From SVTX01 sp045542075 (GTDB taxonomy: Bacteria > Bacillota > Clostridia > Oscillospirales > CAG-272): a DNA stretch of 34,803 nt. Position numbers and translations under genes: made by a program. Of the stretch, positions 7,132 through 14,357 are shown piece by piece. Each line of letters opens with the position of its first letter. The first letter of the stretch is position 1. Location: contig JAZQKI010000015.1 of the NCBI GenBank assembly GCA_045542075.1, positions 1 to 34,803 of the forward strand, written 5' to 3'. The notes under the pieces were generated by a model. That model was not told where the DNA came from, ran no database searches, and saw only the letters and a list, made by a program, of their open reading frames with translations.

Positions 7132-8721
7132 TCAGGATAAGAACCTTGACGTGTCAAATTCAACTATCTCGCAGTCGTATTCAACACACGTCTGGGATCT
7201 TGGAGAATCAAATTCCATAATATCCAGCGCATCTGTGTTGATGGTATATTCCTTTTGCGCGTGAGTGAGTCTGTATTTGTAGACAAGTCCCATTATCTGA
7301 ATGGAAATGGTAGGTGTCATGGCTACCAACGCAATGGTCCCGAAGGAATCGCTCATAACACTCGCGTTGCTGCCTGTTGCCGCCTCGCATACACCTATTG
7401 CCAAGGGCAAAAGGAAGGTTGCGGTCATAACTCCCGACGCAACACCGCCCGCGTCAAACGCGATGGAGGTGAATATTCCCGGGGTCACAAATGCGAGAAC
7501 TATGGCGATTACGTATCCTATTACAAGGAAGGGAAGAAGCGACATTCCCGTGAGCGCGCGGATAAGCGAGATACCCGACGCAACGGCAAGGCCTATCGCC
7601 ATCATAAGCGGCAGGATCTTTTTTGGGATACTTCCCGAGGTTGCTTCCTCTACCTGCTTTTCAAGCACTCCTACGGCGGGCTCGGCGTAAATAATAAAGA
7701 AGCCGAGCAGCATACCGATGGGAACTACCAGCCAGGCAAAATCACTTGAGGCGAGCACTCTTCCGATATAGCTTCCGACGGGCATAAAGCCTACGTTTGC
7801 GCCGACAAGGAAAAGGATTATTCCGATGAATGTATATACGGCGCCCATTCCTATCTTGAGCATATTGTTTTTATTGACCTTTTCCGTGTAGTGCTGGAAC
7901 ACAAAAAAGAATGCGAGGATGGGAAGCAGTCCCATCAGCACGTCGCCCATGTATTTTGGCACAGCGGACAAAAATTCAAGTCCCATCTGCTGAGAGTCTG
8001 AAAATGAGGGAAGTCCGTGGGGAATATACTCAATGCCCTCAATTCCTATAAGTCCCATAATAAGCACAGAGAGAATAGGTCCTATCGAGCATATCGCCAT
8101 AAGACCGAAGGTGGAATCCTCACCCGAGCTTTGGTCGGACATAGCCGCAATACCTGCGCCTATAGACATTACAAAGGGCACGGACATAGCGCCTGTGGTC
8201 ACTCCGCCAGCATCAAATGCGATAGCGAGAGTTTCCTTGGGGACGAGAAACGCAAGAGCAATAATTATGCCGTATCCCGCAAGAAGAATGTATTTGATCT
8301 TTACGTTGAAAATTATACGTAAAACCGCGATAACGAGGAATACTCCAAGTCCTATTGCTACTGTGAGGATAAAAATAAATTTCTTGGGTGTATAACCCGC
8401 AAGGACGTGCAGGTCGGGCTCTGAGACGGTGATGAGCATACCCACCGCCAGAGAGATAAGCGCGATTATATATAATTTTCGGGATTTTGTAAGATTTGAG
8501 CCTATGTGGCTACCTATCTTGGACATGGACATTTCCGCGCCGAGCGAGAAAAGCCCAAGACCTAATATAAGCAGGCATGAGCCTATTATAAATGCAATAA
8601 ATATGTCATTTGGAAGCGGACAGACGGTGACGGATAAAAGCACGACGATCAGAGCGATCGGCAGGACCGACATGCATGCCTCCTTGACCTTTTCCAAAAT
8701 TATAGTTTTTCTGTTTTTCAT
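7132..8721 (-). CDS. DUF1538 membrane protein with internal duplication
   Basis: This polytopic membrane protein of about 529 residues is built from two related halves. Each contains the DUF1538 signature: FDAGGVTTGAMSVPF near residue 169 and FDAGGVASGVMTATF near 422. Each signature is followed by a loop and a hydrophobic segment containing IMGL. A dozen or more hydrophobic stretches are visible. The inverted or tandem half-repeat suggests a secondary transporter or channel, but the substrate is not known. An ATG at 8721 and a GTG at 8727 compete as starts; AGGTG overlaps the GTG, so the exact N-terminus is uncertain by two residues. The gene has its own consensus promoter and is followed by the PII-like gene, its likely regulator. 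Confidence 0.85.
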   Translation of the reverse strand: MKNRKTIILEKVKEACMSVLPIALIVVLLSVTVCPLPNDIFIAFIIGSCLLILGLGLFSLGAEMSMSKIGSHIGSNLTKSRKLYIIALISLAVGMLITVSEPDLHVLAGYTPKKFIFILTVAIGLGVFLVIAVLRIIFNVKIKYILLAGYGIIIALAFLVPKETLAIAFDAGGVTTGAMSVPFVMSIGAGIAAMSDQSSGEDSTFGLMAICSIGPILSVLIMGLIGIEGIEYIPHGLPSFSDSQQMGLEFLSAVPKYMGDVLMGLLPILAFFFVFQHYTEKVNKNNMLKIGMGAVYTFIGIILFLVGANVGFMPVGSYIGRVLASSDFAWLVVPIGMLLGFFIIYAEPAVGVLEKQVEEATSGSIPKKILPLMMAIGLAVASGISLIRALTGMSLLPFLVIGYVIAIVLAFVTPGIFTSIAFDAGGVASGVMTATFLLPLAIGVCEAATGSNASVMSDSFGTIALVAMTPTISIQIMGLVYKYRLTHAQKEYTINTDALDIMEFDSPRSQTCVEYDCEIVEFDTSRFLS

Positions 8722-8752
8722 TTTCACCTGAATTAAATATAATTATATATTT

Positions 8753-8781
8753 ATTATAACTTAAATAACGGCGATTGTCAA
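8753..8781 (-). promoter_or_regulatory. Consensus promoter for the DUF1538-PII operon
   Basis: On the minus strand TTGACA (8781-8776) and TATAAT (8758-8753) are 17 bases apart. The start point would fall near 8746, about 25 bases before the start codon. This is short enough to exclude a long riboswitch. Confidence 0.88.
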
Positions 8782-8891
8782 GCGTATAAAGGCAATTATA
8801 AATTCATTCCAAGCTCGTAAAAATAAATAAAATGTAGAAAAATAAACCCTTTGTTTGCTTTTTGGCGATGCTTTGCAGCTATAAAAAATAC

Positions 8892-8920
8892 TTGACAATT
8901 ATTGTAATATATGATAAAAT
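8892..8920 (+). promoter_or_regulatory. Promoter for glyS
   Basis: TTGACA (8892-8897) is followed after 17 bases by TAAAAT (8915-8920), five of six matches to the -10 consensus. The leader to the ATG at 8982 would be about 55 bases. That is too short for a T-box, which is the usual control of Firmicutes aminoacyl-tRNA synthetase genes. Confidence 0.8.
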
Positions 8921-8946
8921 ATATAATTGGATTGATATTGATATTT

Positions 8947-8973
8947 GCCGACTCTCTTTTGTCGGCAGGGAGG
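8947..8973 (+). promoter_or_regulatory. Leader hairpin abutting the glyS ribosome binding site
   Basis: GCCGAC (8947-8952) pairs with GTCGGC (8961-8966) across an 8-base pyrimidine-rich loop, and the ribosome binding site GGGAGG begins two bases later at 8968. The hairpin may protect the 5' end or tune ribosome access. No terminator is present. Confidence 0.5.
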
Positions 8974-8981
8974 TTTAATAT

Positions 8982-10385
8982 ATGAAAAACACAGAAAAGA
9001 CAATGGACAAAATAGTTGCCCTCTCAAAAAACAGAGGCTTTATATTCCCCGGCTCTGAAATTTACGGCGGACTTGCGAACACCTGGGACTACGGTCCTCT
9101 CGGAGTTGAGCTCAAGAACAACGTAAAGAAGGCTTGGTGGAAAAAATTTGTTCAGGAAAACAAATATAACGTAGGCCTTGATGCCGCTATTCTTATGAAC
9201 CCTCAGACGTGGGTAGCGTCGGGTCACCTTGCGGGCTTCTCCGACCCCCTTATGGACTGCCGCGAATGTCACGAGAGATTCCGTGCGGACAAGCTTATTG
9301 AGGACTATTGCGCAGAGACGGGATTTGTGCTTCCTAAGCCCATCGACGCGTTCACAAACGCGGAGATGAAGGACTTTGTTGAGGAGCATAATATTCCTTG
9401 TCCTACCTGCGGAAAGCACAATTTTACCGACATTCGTCAGTTTAACCTTATGTTCAAGACATTCCAGGGTGTTACCGAGGACGCAAAGAACACTGTATAT
9501 CTCCGTCCCGAGACGGCTCAGGGTATCTTTACGAACTTTGTAAACGTTCAGAGAACCACACGTAAGAAGCTTCCTTTCGGAATAGGACAGATCGGTAAGT
9601 CCTTCCGTAATGAGATAACTCCCGGTAACTTTATCTTCCGTGTGCGTGAATTTGAGCAGATGGAGCTTGAATTTTTCTGCAAGCCCGGAACAGACCTTGA
9701 GTGGTTTGCATATTGGAGAAATTTCTGCCACAATTGGCTTCTTTCTATCGGTCTTAAGGACGAAAATATCCGTCTTCGTGACCATGATCCGGAGGAGCTT
9801 TGCTTCTATTCCAAGGCAACTACTGACTTTGAGTTCCTTTTCCCGTTTGGTTGGGGCGAGCTTTGGGGCGTAGCTGACCGTACGGATTATGACCTTACAC
9901 AGCATCAGAATGAGTCCAAGAAGGATCTCACCTATTTTGATCCCGAGACGAATGAGAGATATACTCCCTACGTTATCGAGCCCTCGCTCGGCGTTGAGAG
10001 AAGCGTGCTTGCGCTCCTTTGCGACGCTTACGACGAGGAGGTTGTGGACGCGGAAAAGGGAGACGTCAGAACCGTTCTTCATTTCCACCCTGCGATAGCT
10101 CCCGTTAAGGCGGCAATTTTGCCTTTGTCCAAAAAGCTTTCCGAGCGCGCGGGCGAGGTTTATGACGAGCTTTGTAAGTATTATAACGTAGAGTTTGACG
10201 AGACAGGCTCTATCGGTAAGAGATATCGCCGCCAGGACGAGATCGGTACTCCCATCTGTATCACCTACGACTTTGACTCCGAGGTCGACGGCTGCGTGAC
10301 CGTACGAGACAGAGATACCATGGAGCAGGTAAGAATTCCGATTTCCGAGCTTAAGAATTACATCGAAAATCTCCTTCAGTTCTGA
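8982..10385 (+). CDS. glyS: Glycine--tRNA ligase, single-chain (dimeric) type
   Basis: This 467-residue class II aminoacyl-tRNA synthetase joins glycine to tRNA-Gly with ATP. The N-terminal IVALSKNRGFIFPGSEIYGG and TWDYGPLGVELK are hallmarks of the alpha2 (eukaryote/archaea-like, also called GlyQS) form. Motif 2 is near FRNEITPGNFIFRVREFEQ and motif 3 near SLGVERSVLALL. A four-cysteine zinc site is suggested by CREC (about 87-90) and CPTC (about 145-148). The C-terminal anticodon-binding domain runs from about 370. It is a different protein from the alpha2-beta2 enzyme of many bacteria. GGGAGG lies 8 bases before the ATG. The DUF554 gene starts 6 bases after the stop and probably shares the transcript. 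Confidence 0.97.
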   Translation: MKNTEKTMDKIVALSKNRGFIFPGSEIYGGLANTWDYGPLGVELKNNVKKAWWKKFVQENKYNVGLDAAILMNPQTWVASGHLAGFSDPLMDCRECHERFRADKLIEDYCAETGFVLPKPIDAFTNAEMKDFVEEHNIPCPTCGKHNFTDIRQFNLMFKTFQGVTEDAKNTVYLRPETAQGIFTNFVNVQRTTRKKLPFGIGQIGKSFRNEITPGNFIFRVREFEQMELEFFCKPGTDLEWFAYWRNFCHNWLLSIGLKDENIRLRDHDPEELCFYSKATTDFEFLFPFGWGELWGVADRTDYDLTQHQNESKKDLTYFDPETNERYTPYVIEPSLGVERSVLALLCDAYDEEVVDAEKGDVRTVLHFHPAIAPVKAAILPLSKKLSERAGEVYDELCKYYNVEFDETGSIGKRYRRQDEIGTPICITYDFDSEVDGCVTVRDRDTMEQVRIPISELKNYIENLLQF

Positions 10386-10390
10386 TAAAA

Positions 10391-11200
10391 ATGAGTGATT
10401 TCAAGCTTTTTGGCACCCTCGTTAACGTCATAACGGTTATTGTGGGTTCTCTTATTGGCTTGCTTATTATGTGGATTACCCACAAAAAGGGAAGAAGCAT
10501 TGAGAAGACCCAGAGAATAACCGATTCCATACTCAAGGCCCTGGGGCTTTGCGCTATATTTATAGGTCTTGGCGGCGCTATTGAGGGTAGTGTAAATGGG
10601 CGAATAATAAGTGCGCTTGACGGCAACGTCGGCATATCATTCGGAGATATTGCAACCGAAAGAACTCTTGTAATTATAATATCCATGGCGCTTGGAACGC
10701 TTATCGGAGAGCTTATTGACATTGATAAATGGGTAAACAGGCTCGGAGATAAGATACAGGCTGTCACGGGAGGAAGATTTGGCAACGTCACACAGGGCTT
10801 TGTCACCTCGTCGCTCTTGCTTTGCGTTGGATCTATGACCATAGTAGGATCGCTCAACAGCGGTCTGAAGGGGGATCACACGCTTCAGCTGACAAAGGCG
10901 GCGATGGACTTTGTGTCCACTATCGCGCTTGCGTCAACTATGGGTGTGGGAGTGTTGTTTTCCGCGGCGTTTGTGCTTGTATATCAGGGTGCGCTTACAC
11001 TTCTTGCGGGAGCCGTGTCGGGATTTCTAAGCACCGACGTTGTTACCTGTATGACTGCGGTGGGCTCGCTTGTGATAATTGGACTTGGAGTGAACATCGT
11101 CACAAACTCCAAGCTCAAGACGACTAACTTTCTGCCCGCTATGTTTTTGCCGATAGCGCTTGTGCCGCTTTACGACTGGATAGTGAGCTTGTTCGCATGA
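10391..11200 (+). CDS. DUF554 family membrane protein
   Basis: This 269-residue hydrophobic protein has about seven membrane segments. It matches the DUF554 family by its opening GTLVNVITVIVGSLIGLL and by a conserved central stretch, TQGFVTSSLLLCVGSMTIVG. A glycine-rich loop (GSLNSGLKGDHTLQL) follows, then DFVSTIALASTMGVGVLFSA. DUF554 proteins are thought to be transporters or channels, but no substrate is established. The ATG lies only 6 bases after the glyS stop, and no good ribosome binding site is seen between the two genes, so translational coupling to glyS is likely. A strong terminator follows directly. No functional link to glycylation is evident beyond the shared transcript. Confidence 0.88.
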   Translation: MSDFKLFGTLVNVITVIVGSLIGLLIMWITHKKGRSIEKTQRITDSILKALGLCAIFIGLGGAIEGSVNGRIISALDGNVGISFGDIATERTLVIIISMALGTLIGELIDIDKWVNRLGDKIQAVTGGRFGNVTQGFVTSSLLLCVGSMTIVGSLNSGLKGDHTLQLTKAAMDFVSTIALASTMGVGVLFSAAFVLVYQGALTLLAGAVSGFLSTDVVTCMTAVGSLVIIGLGVNIVTNSKLKTTNFLPAMFLPIALVPLYDWIVSLFA

Positions 11201-11229
11201 AAAAACGGGATCCGAGGATCCCGTTTTTT
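11201..11229 (+). terminator. Intrinsic terminator after the glyS-DUF554 unit
   Basis: CGGGATC (11206-11212) pairs with GATCCCG (11217-11223) across CGAG, with AAAAA before and TTTTTT after. It begins one base after the DUF554 stop codon. The flanking A-run lets it work on the minus strand as well. Confidence 0.93.
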
Positions 11230-11255
11230 CTTTTGTTTACAAGGGATATTAAGCA

Positions 11256-11292
11256 AACAAGCCGAAAGAGCCTGAGCTCCTTCGGCTTGTTC
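11256..11292 (-). terminator. rplL: Terminator of the rplJL operon
   Basis: AACAAGCCGAA (from 11256) and TTCGGCTTGTT (to 11291) form a long stem with a small internal asymmetry and a CTGA loop. Reading the minus strand the stem is followed by TGCTT, a weak T-tract. It lies about 63 bases beyond the rplL stop and faces the DUF554 terminator. Confidence 0.75.
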
Positions 11293-11354
11293 TGTTTATT
11301 ATCCAAATTAACAGACAGCTATTTGTTTTTTGAAAAGTTAGCTTGCGGTAAAAA

Positions 11355-11732
11355 TTACTTGATTTCTACGGAAGCGCCAGCTGCCTCGAGGTCAGCCTTA
11401 ACCTTTTCAGCCTCATCCTTGGAGATGCCTTCCTTAACAGCCTTAGGACAACCCTCAACGAGGTCCTTTGCTTCCTTAAGGCCGAGACCAGTGATCTCAC
11501 GGATAGCCTTGATAACGTTAAGCTTCTTGTCGCCGAAGCCTGTGAGAACTACGTCGAACTCTGTCTTCTCTTCTGCTGCGGGAGCTGCTGCGCCTGCAAC
11601 TGCAACTACGCCTACGGGAGCTGCTGCGGATACGCCGAATTCCTCTTCAACTGCCTTTACGAGGTCAGCGAGCTCGAGGATTGTAAGTGTCTTGATTTCT
11701 TCAAGAATATTTGTGATCTTTTCGGATGCCAT
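11355..11732 (-). CDS. rplL: 50S ribosomal protein L7/L12
   Basis: This 125-residue stalk protein of the large subunit recruits translation GTPases. The N-terminal dimerisation helix contains TLTILELADLVKAVEEEFGV. An alanine-rich hinge follows (about residues 35-55). The globular C-terminal domain begins at EKTEFDVVLTGF and includes IKAIREITGLGLKEAKDLVE, the factor-binding helices. Length and sequence are typical. AGGAGG sits about 9 bases before the ATG. The 115-bp gap from rplJ holds three small hairpins and no second promoter that I could identify. No rpoB follows: the unit ends in a terminator. In many Firmicutes rpoBC lies just downstream, so the usual beta operon has been split here. 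Confidence 0.98.
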   Translation of the reverse strand: MASEKITNILEEIKTLTILELADLVKAVEEEFGVSAAAPVGVVAVAGAAAPAAEEKTEFDVVLTGFGDKKLNVIKAIREITGLGLKEAKDLVEGCPKAVKEGISKDEAEKVKADLEAAGASVEIK

Positions 11733-11774
11733 TGTGATATACCTCCTGAAATGGATATTTTAATTTTTTTGTTT

Positions 11775-11849
11775 GCGTGATTTCACGCGCTTATGTTTTC
11801 TTTGTGTTTTGCTTGATATTCAAGCGGTTTGAATTGGTTTACACCAATT
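11775..11849 (-). promoter_or_regulatory. Three hairpins in the rplJ-rplL spacer
   Basis: Three perfect dyads occur in succession: GCGTGA (11775-11780) with TCACGC (11783-11788), GCTTGA (11811-11816) with TCAAGC (11820-11825), and AATTGGT (11832-11838) with ACCAATT (11843-11849). The last overlaps the end of rplJ. None has a T-run on the minus strand. Processing signals that allow the extra L12 synthesis needed for the 4:1 or 6:1 L12:L10 ratio are a possible role, by inference. Confidence 0.5.
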
Positions 11850-12432
11850 ATTCTGCAGCGGGAGCTTCCTCTGCTGCGGGTGCCTCTGCAGGTGCTTCTT
11901 CGGTTGCGGGTGCTTCTTCTGCTGCTGCAGGAGCTGCCTCCTCGCCCTTGTCGATAACTGCCTGGAGAGCATATGCGAAGTTGTAAAGAGGGGACTTGAT
12001 GGAGCCGAGGAACTTTGCGATGAGCACTTCCTTGGAGGGAATGCTTGCGAGCTCGTTTACACCTGCTGCATCAATTACGCCGCCGTCTACGTAACCTGCC
12101 AAAATATTGAAGGACTCGATCTTATCTGCATATTCCTTGAGGATCTTTGCAGGAGCGATGGGGTCGTTCTGGCTGATTGCGATAGCAGTCATGCCGTTGA
12201 GATACTGCTTCATGTCGCCGTAGCCGCACATGTCGCAAGCTCTGCCTGTAAGAGTGTTCTTCATAACAACGTACTTAACGCCTGCTTCACGAAGAGCCTT
12301 ACGAAGCTTTGTGTCGTTCTCAACAGTAATACCCTGATAGTTAACAACTACGCCCGAAGCACTTGTCTTGATCTGCTCTGCGAGATCAGCTACAACTTGC
12401 TTCTTCTGTTCAAGTATTGCATTGCTGGGCAT
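11848..12432 (-). CDS. rplJ: 50S ribosomal protein L10 with acidic C-terminal tail
   Basis: This 194-residue protein anchors the L12 stalk to 23S rRNA and represses its own operon by binding the leader RNA. The core is standard: KKQVVADLAEQIKTSASGVV at the N-terminus, KLRKALREAGVKYVVMKNTL in the RNA-binding part, and a stalk helix ending near ALQAVIDKG. After that comes a tail of about 30 residues made only of alanine, glutamate, proline and threonine. Typical L10 proteins are about 165-175 residues, so the tail is an addition. It is coded by repetitive GCT/GAA-type codons, which favour slippage. The leader upstream carries the L10-binding motif and an attenuator. Confidence 0.97.
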   Translation of the reverse strand: MPSNAILEQKKQVVADLAEQIKTSASGVVVNYQGITVENDTKLRKALREAGVKYVVMKNTLTGRACDMCGYGDMKQYLNGMTAIAISQNDPIAPAKILKEYADKIESFNILAGYVDGGVIDAAGVNELASIPSKEVLIAKFLGSIKSPLYNFAYALQAVIDKGEEAAPAAAEEAPATEEAPAEAPAAEEAPAAE

Positions 12433-12625
12433 TTTGTTTTTACCTCCCGTAGTAATTTAGTAATAAAAAAATCTTTCTTCCCGACGTACACGCGCGCTCA
12501 AGGAAGAAAGATTCTGATAAGCCCAAATAGGCTAAACAATATTCTTTTCACACTTCCTCGGCAGGGTGGCATACGCTTTTACGGGAACCTGCTGTCTTTG
12601 GATAAAGGGATTTATTTTCCCTCAC
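12433..12625 (-). ncRNA. L10 leader (autoregulatory 5' UTR)
   Basis: The 190-base leader of rplJ contains, on the minus strand, the hallmark CCCTGCCGAGG (12566-12556) with a preceding AGCAGGTTCCCGTAAAAGC-type arm, as in the Rfam L10_leader family. In that family L10 or the L10-L12 complex binds a kink-turn in the leader. A terminator-like hairpin follows near the ribosome binding site, so repression is probably by attenuation. The identification is from memory of the motif, without a covariance-model search. Confidence 0.85.
12463..12513 (-). terminator. Attenuator in the rplJ leader
   Basis: On the minus strand AATCTTTCTTCC (12513-12502) pairs with GGAAGAAAGATT (12481-12470), a perfect 12-bp stem, followed at once by seven T residues (12469-12463). 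It lies inside the leader, about 30 bases before rplJ, so read-through must be regulated. Confidence 0.88.
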
Positions 12626-12631
12626 TGCGAT

Positions 12632-12660
12632 ATTATACTACAAAGAATTTTGTTTGTCAA
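12632..12660 (-). promoter_or_regulatory. Consensus promoter for rplJL
   Basis: Minus-strand TTGACA (12660-12655) and TATAAT (12637-12632) are 17 bases apart. This is a perfect consensus promoter, as expected for a ribosomal protein operon. It lies 29 bases beyond the stop codon of the regulator gene at 12689. Confidence 0.93.
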
Positions 12661-12688
12661 TAGGTTTTGGAAAAAAATCTGAAATTTT

Positions 12689-13243
12689 TTATTTATTATT
12701 TTTTATGATGTTTTCAGCGAGCTTAACAAGTCTTTCGCGCATCCAGAATGGCTCAATGATCTTGAAATCTGTCTGGAGAGTCATAAGCACGCTTAAGAAC
12801 TGCTCGACGTTGTTGAATTCGCAAAGATAGCGGCTGCGGGACTCCTTAGATATAATGTAGCTTTTGAGTGAGAGCGCGGAGAGCTTATTGGGGATCTCCA
12901 CGAGCGCCGTATAGGGGACCTGCATCTGGATCACTGTGCTTTCCGCGTACGTCTCCGCCCCGGTTATGTTGTCGACCACCTCGGAGAGCGGATCGTCGTT
13001 ATCGGTCGCGAGAACGAGAGGCAGGGAATACTGCTCGGTGTAATAATATCCCTTGTGCTCCATACTGTATTCGAGGGGAGCGCCGAGCTGACGCTTGAGA
13101 TAATCAACGTCTCTCTGCGCCTGCCTGTGAGAAATTCCGAACTTCTCTGCAAGACGCATGGCGTTGGGATAGTACATGTTTGCTATTTTTTTGTGAAGCC
13201 ACTGTATTCTTATAACAGAGGAGGAGTTAATTGACGTTTTCAT
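12689..13243 (-). CDS. WYL-type helix-turn-helix regulator, short form
   Basis: This 184-residue protein begins with a DeoR/HTH_11-like DNA-binding domain. IRIQWLHKKIANMYYPNAM is the first helix, and LAEKFGISHRQAQRDVDYLK the helix-turn-helix. GAPLEYSMEHKGYYYTE is the wing. The C-terminal part ends in a WCX-like helix pair (LMTLQTDFKIIEPFWMRERL). The middle WYL ligand-binding domain is very short, so the protein is smaller than usual WYL regulators (about 300 residues). ATG at 13243 was chosen because AAGGA lies about 10 bases upstream; the upstream ATG at 13264 has no ribosome binding site. It overlaps the upstream membrane-protein gene by 17 bp, so the two are translationally coupled. A ligand is not known. 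Confidence 0.75.
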   Translation of the reverse strand: MKTSINSSSVIRIQWLHKKIANMYYPNAMRLAEKFGISHRQAQRDVDYLKRQLGAPLEYSMEHKGYYYTEQYSLPLVLATDNDDPLSEVVDNITGAETYAESTVIQMQVPYTALVEIPNKLSALSLKSYIISKESRSRYLCEFNNVEQFLSVLMTLQTDFKIIEPFWMRERLVKLAENIIKNNK

Positions 13244-14063
13244 CTGTGTCTGTTCCTTTCTCATCCGGAGTTGTGTCGGTGTCTGGCGCCTCTATCGTGG
13301 ATTTAGAACGGGCGAAGAATATCCTTGCGGAGTAAATTGCCATAACGGCGCAGGGAATAAAGCAGTAATTTATGTTTTTTGCGTCCAATATAACGAGTGC
13401 GATGCCTGCCGCTACGGCTGAAATATTCAAAATAAAGGTTAAAGCGGAGACGAGCCTGTATGAAGCGGGCTTGCCGCCGTCAAGGTCAAATCTGAGCTCG
13501 TTTGCTATCAAAAGCATGGAGATCGCCATTCCAAGCTGGCACAATAGTTTATAGGGTGAGTTGACCGCAATACTGTAATCAAAGTATGTCTGCGCTATGC
13601 ATACCCCGCAGAACAGGACTGCGCCTATGCCCAATGCCGTGTTTGCGGCGTAATGTCTGTTAAAGAGTCCGATGAAATAGGCTATCGCTATAAGCGAAAA
13701 AATAACAAGCCAGATGCTTCTGTCCATTATGGACTGTAAAAAGAGCAAAAACAAAGTGATCGCACTGAGATATTGGAGCAGGGTGGTGCCCTTACGCCTT
13801 ACGGGAGATAAATTGGCTTTTAATATGATTGAGAGAACTGCCATTCCCGCGACTGCTATTGTCATAACTGCGCCAAGAATATATGACGATGAGGCGCTCC
13901 TGAAATACATAGACTCTACATCGAAGTCGAAGCCAAAGAAAATTCCCGTGAATGCGGCAAGGAGAGCAGAGATGCAGGCGAGGCAGAGCTTGAAAATTCC
14001 TTCCTTATTATATATAGGGCGTGTGGAGGAGGATCTGGTGCCCTCAGATGTATTTTGATTCAT
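13227..14063 (-). CDS. Multi-pass membrane protein of unknown function
   Basis: The 278-residue protein has about seven or eight hydrophobic segments between residues 25 and 250, short polar ends and an acidic threonine/aspartate-rich C-terminal tail (APDTDTTPDEKGTDTDEN). No signature of a known family is recognised. GGAGG lies 10 bases before the ATG. The stop codon overlaps the start of the WYL-type regulator by 17 bp. The pair therefore forms one unit, possibly a membrane sensor and a cytoplasmic regulator or a regulator and its target; this is inference. A 14-bp perfect palindrome lies just upstream of the likely -10 box. Confidence 0.72.
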   Translation of the reverse strand: MNQNTSEGTRSSSTRPIYNKEGIFKLCLACISALLAAFTGIFFGFDFDVESMYFRSASSSYILGAVMTIAVAGMAVLSIILKANLSPVRRKGTTLLQYLSAITLFLLFLQSIMDRSIWLVIFSLIAIAYFIGLFNRHYAANTALGIGAVLFCGVCIAQTYFDYSIAVNSPYKLLCQLGMAISMLLIANELRFDLDGGKPASYRLVSALTFILNISAVAAGIALVILDAKNINYCFIPCAVMAIYSARIFFARSKSTIEAPDTDTTPDEKGTDTDENVN

Positions 14064-14104
14064 TTATGCTTGTCCTCCGTTAATTTACGTTTGCTTACAG
14101 TATT

Positions 14105-14130
14105 ATTATATATCGTAAATGTTAACATTT
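14105..14130 (-). promoter_or_regulatory. Possible promoter and operator of the membrane protein-regulator pair
   Basis: Minus-strand TATAAT at 14110-14105 is a candidate -10 box without a recognisable -35. Just upstream, within the normal spacer, lies the perfect 14-bp palindrome AAATGTTAACATTT (14117-14130). A dimeric regulator bound there would cover the promoter. The WYL-type protein of the same operon is the obvious candidate, but this is inference. Confidence 0.45.
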
Positions 14131-14322
14131 GTTATACAAAACACAAAAATTACAAATTTTTTATGTATTTTTGAAAAATTGTGCAAATTTTTTTGAAAAT
14201 ATAACCCAAAATAGCTCTCACAAGTGGGTTTTTGAGCTAAAAAAGGCTATAATTTGTATATGTTGCATAAAATAAAGCTAAAAAATTCTGTAAAGTTCTA
14301 CATTCAGGACACAGTAATTCTA
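14131..14322. other. AT-rich intergenic stretch with no gene
   Basis: This region between two divergent units is rich in A and T runs and holds no convincing reading frame, tRNA or terminator. It probably acts as upstream sequence (UP-element-like A/T tracts) for the strong promoter at 14323, though no specific element can be proved by eye. Confidence 0.4.
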
Positions 14323-14351
14323 TTGACATTTGAACCGATATAGTGTATAAT
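14323..14351 (+). promoter_or_regulatory. Consensus promoter of the S10-spc-alpha operon
   Basis: TTGACA (14323-14328) and TATAAT (14346-14351) are separated by exactly 17 bases. It is the only convincing promoter seen ahead of the 31 ribosomal and associated genes. Transcription should begin near 14358. Confidence 0.93.
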
Positions 14352-14357
14352 AGTGGA

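Noticed and set aside
8782..8981. T-box before glyS
   Set aside because: The promoter at 8892-8920 leaves about 55 bases, with no specifier loop or terminator.
9024..10088. 354-codon minus-strand open frame opposite glyS
   Set aside because: It is a shadow of the glyS codon pattern, with no ribosome binding site or recognisable protein features.
12868..13098. Arg/Pro-rich plus-strand frame opposite the WYL-type regulator
   Set aside because: Low-complexity composition typical of an antisense shadow, with no start signals.
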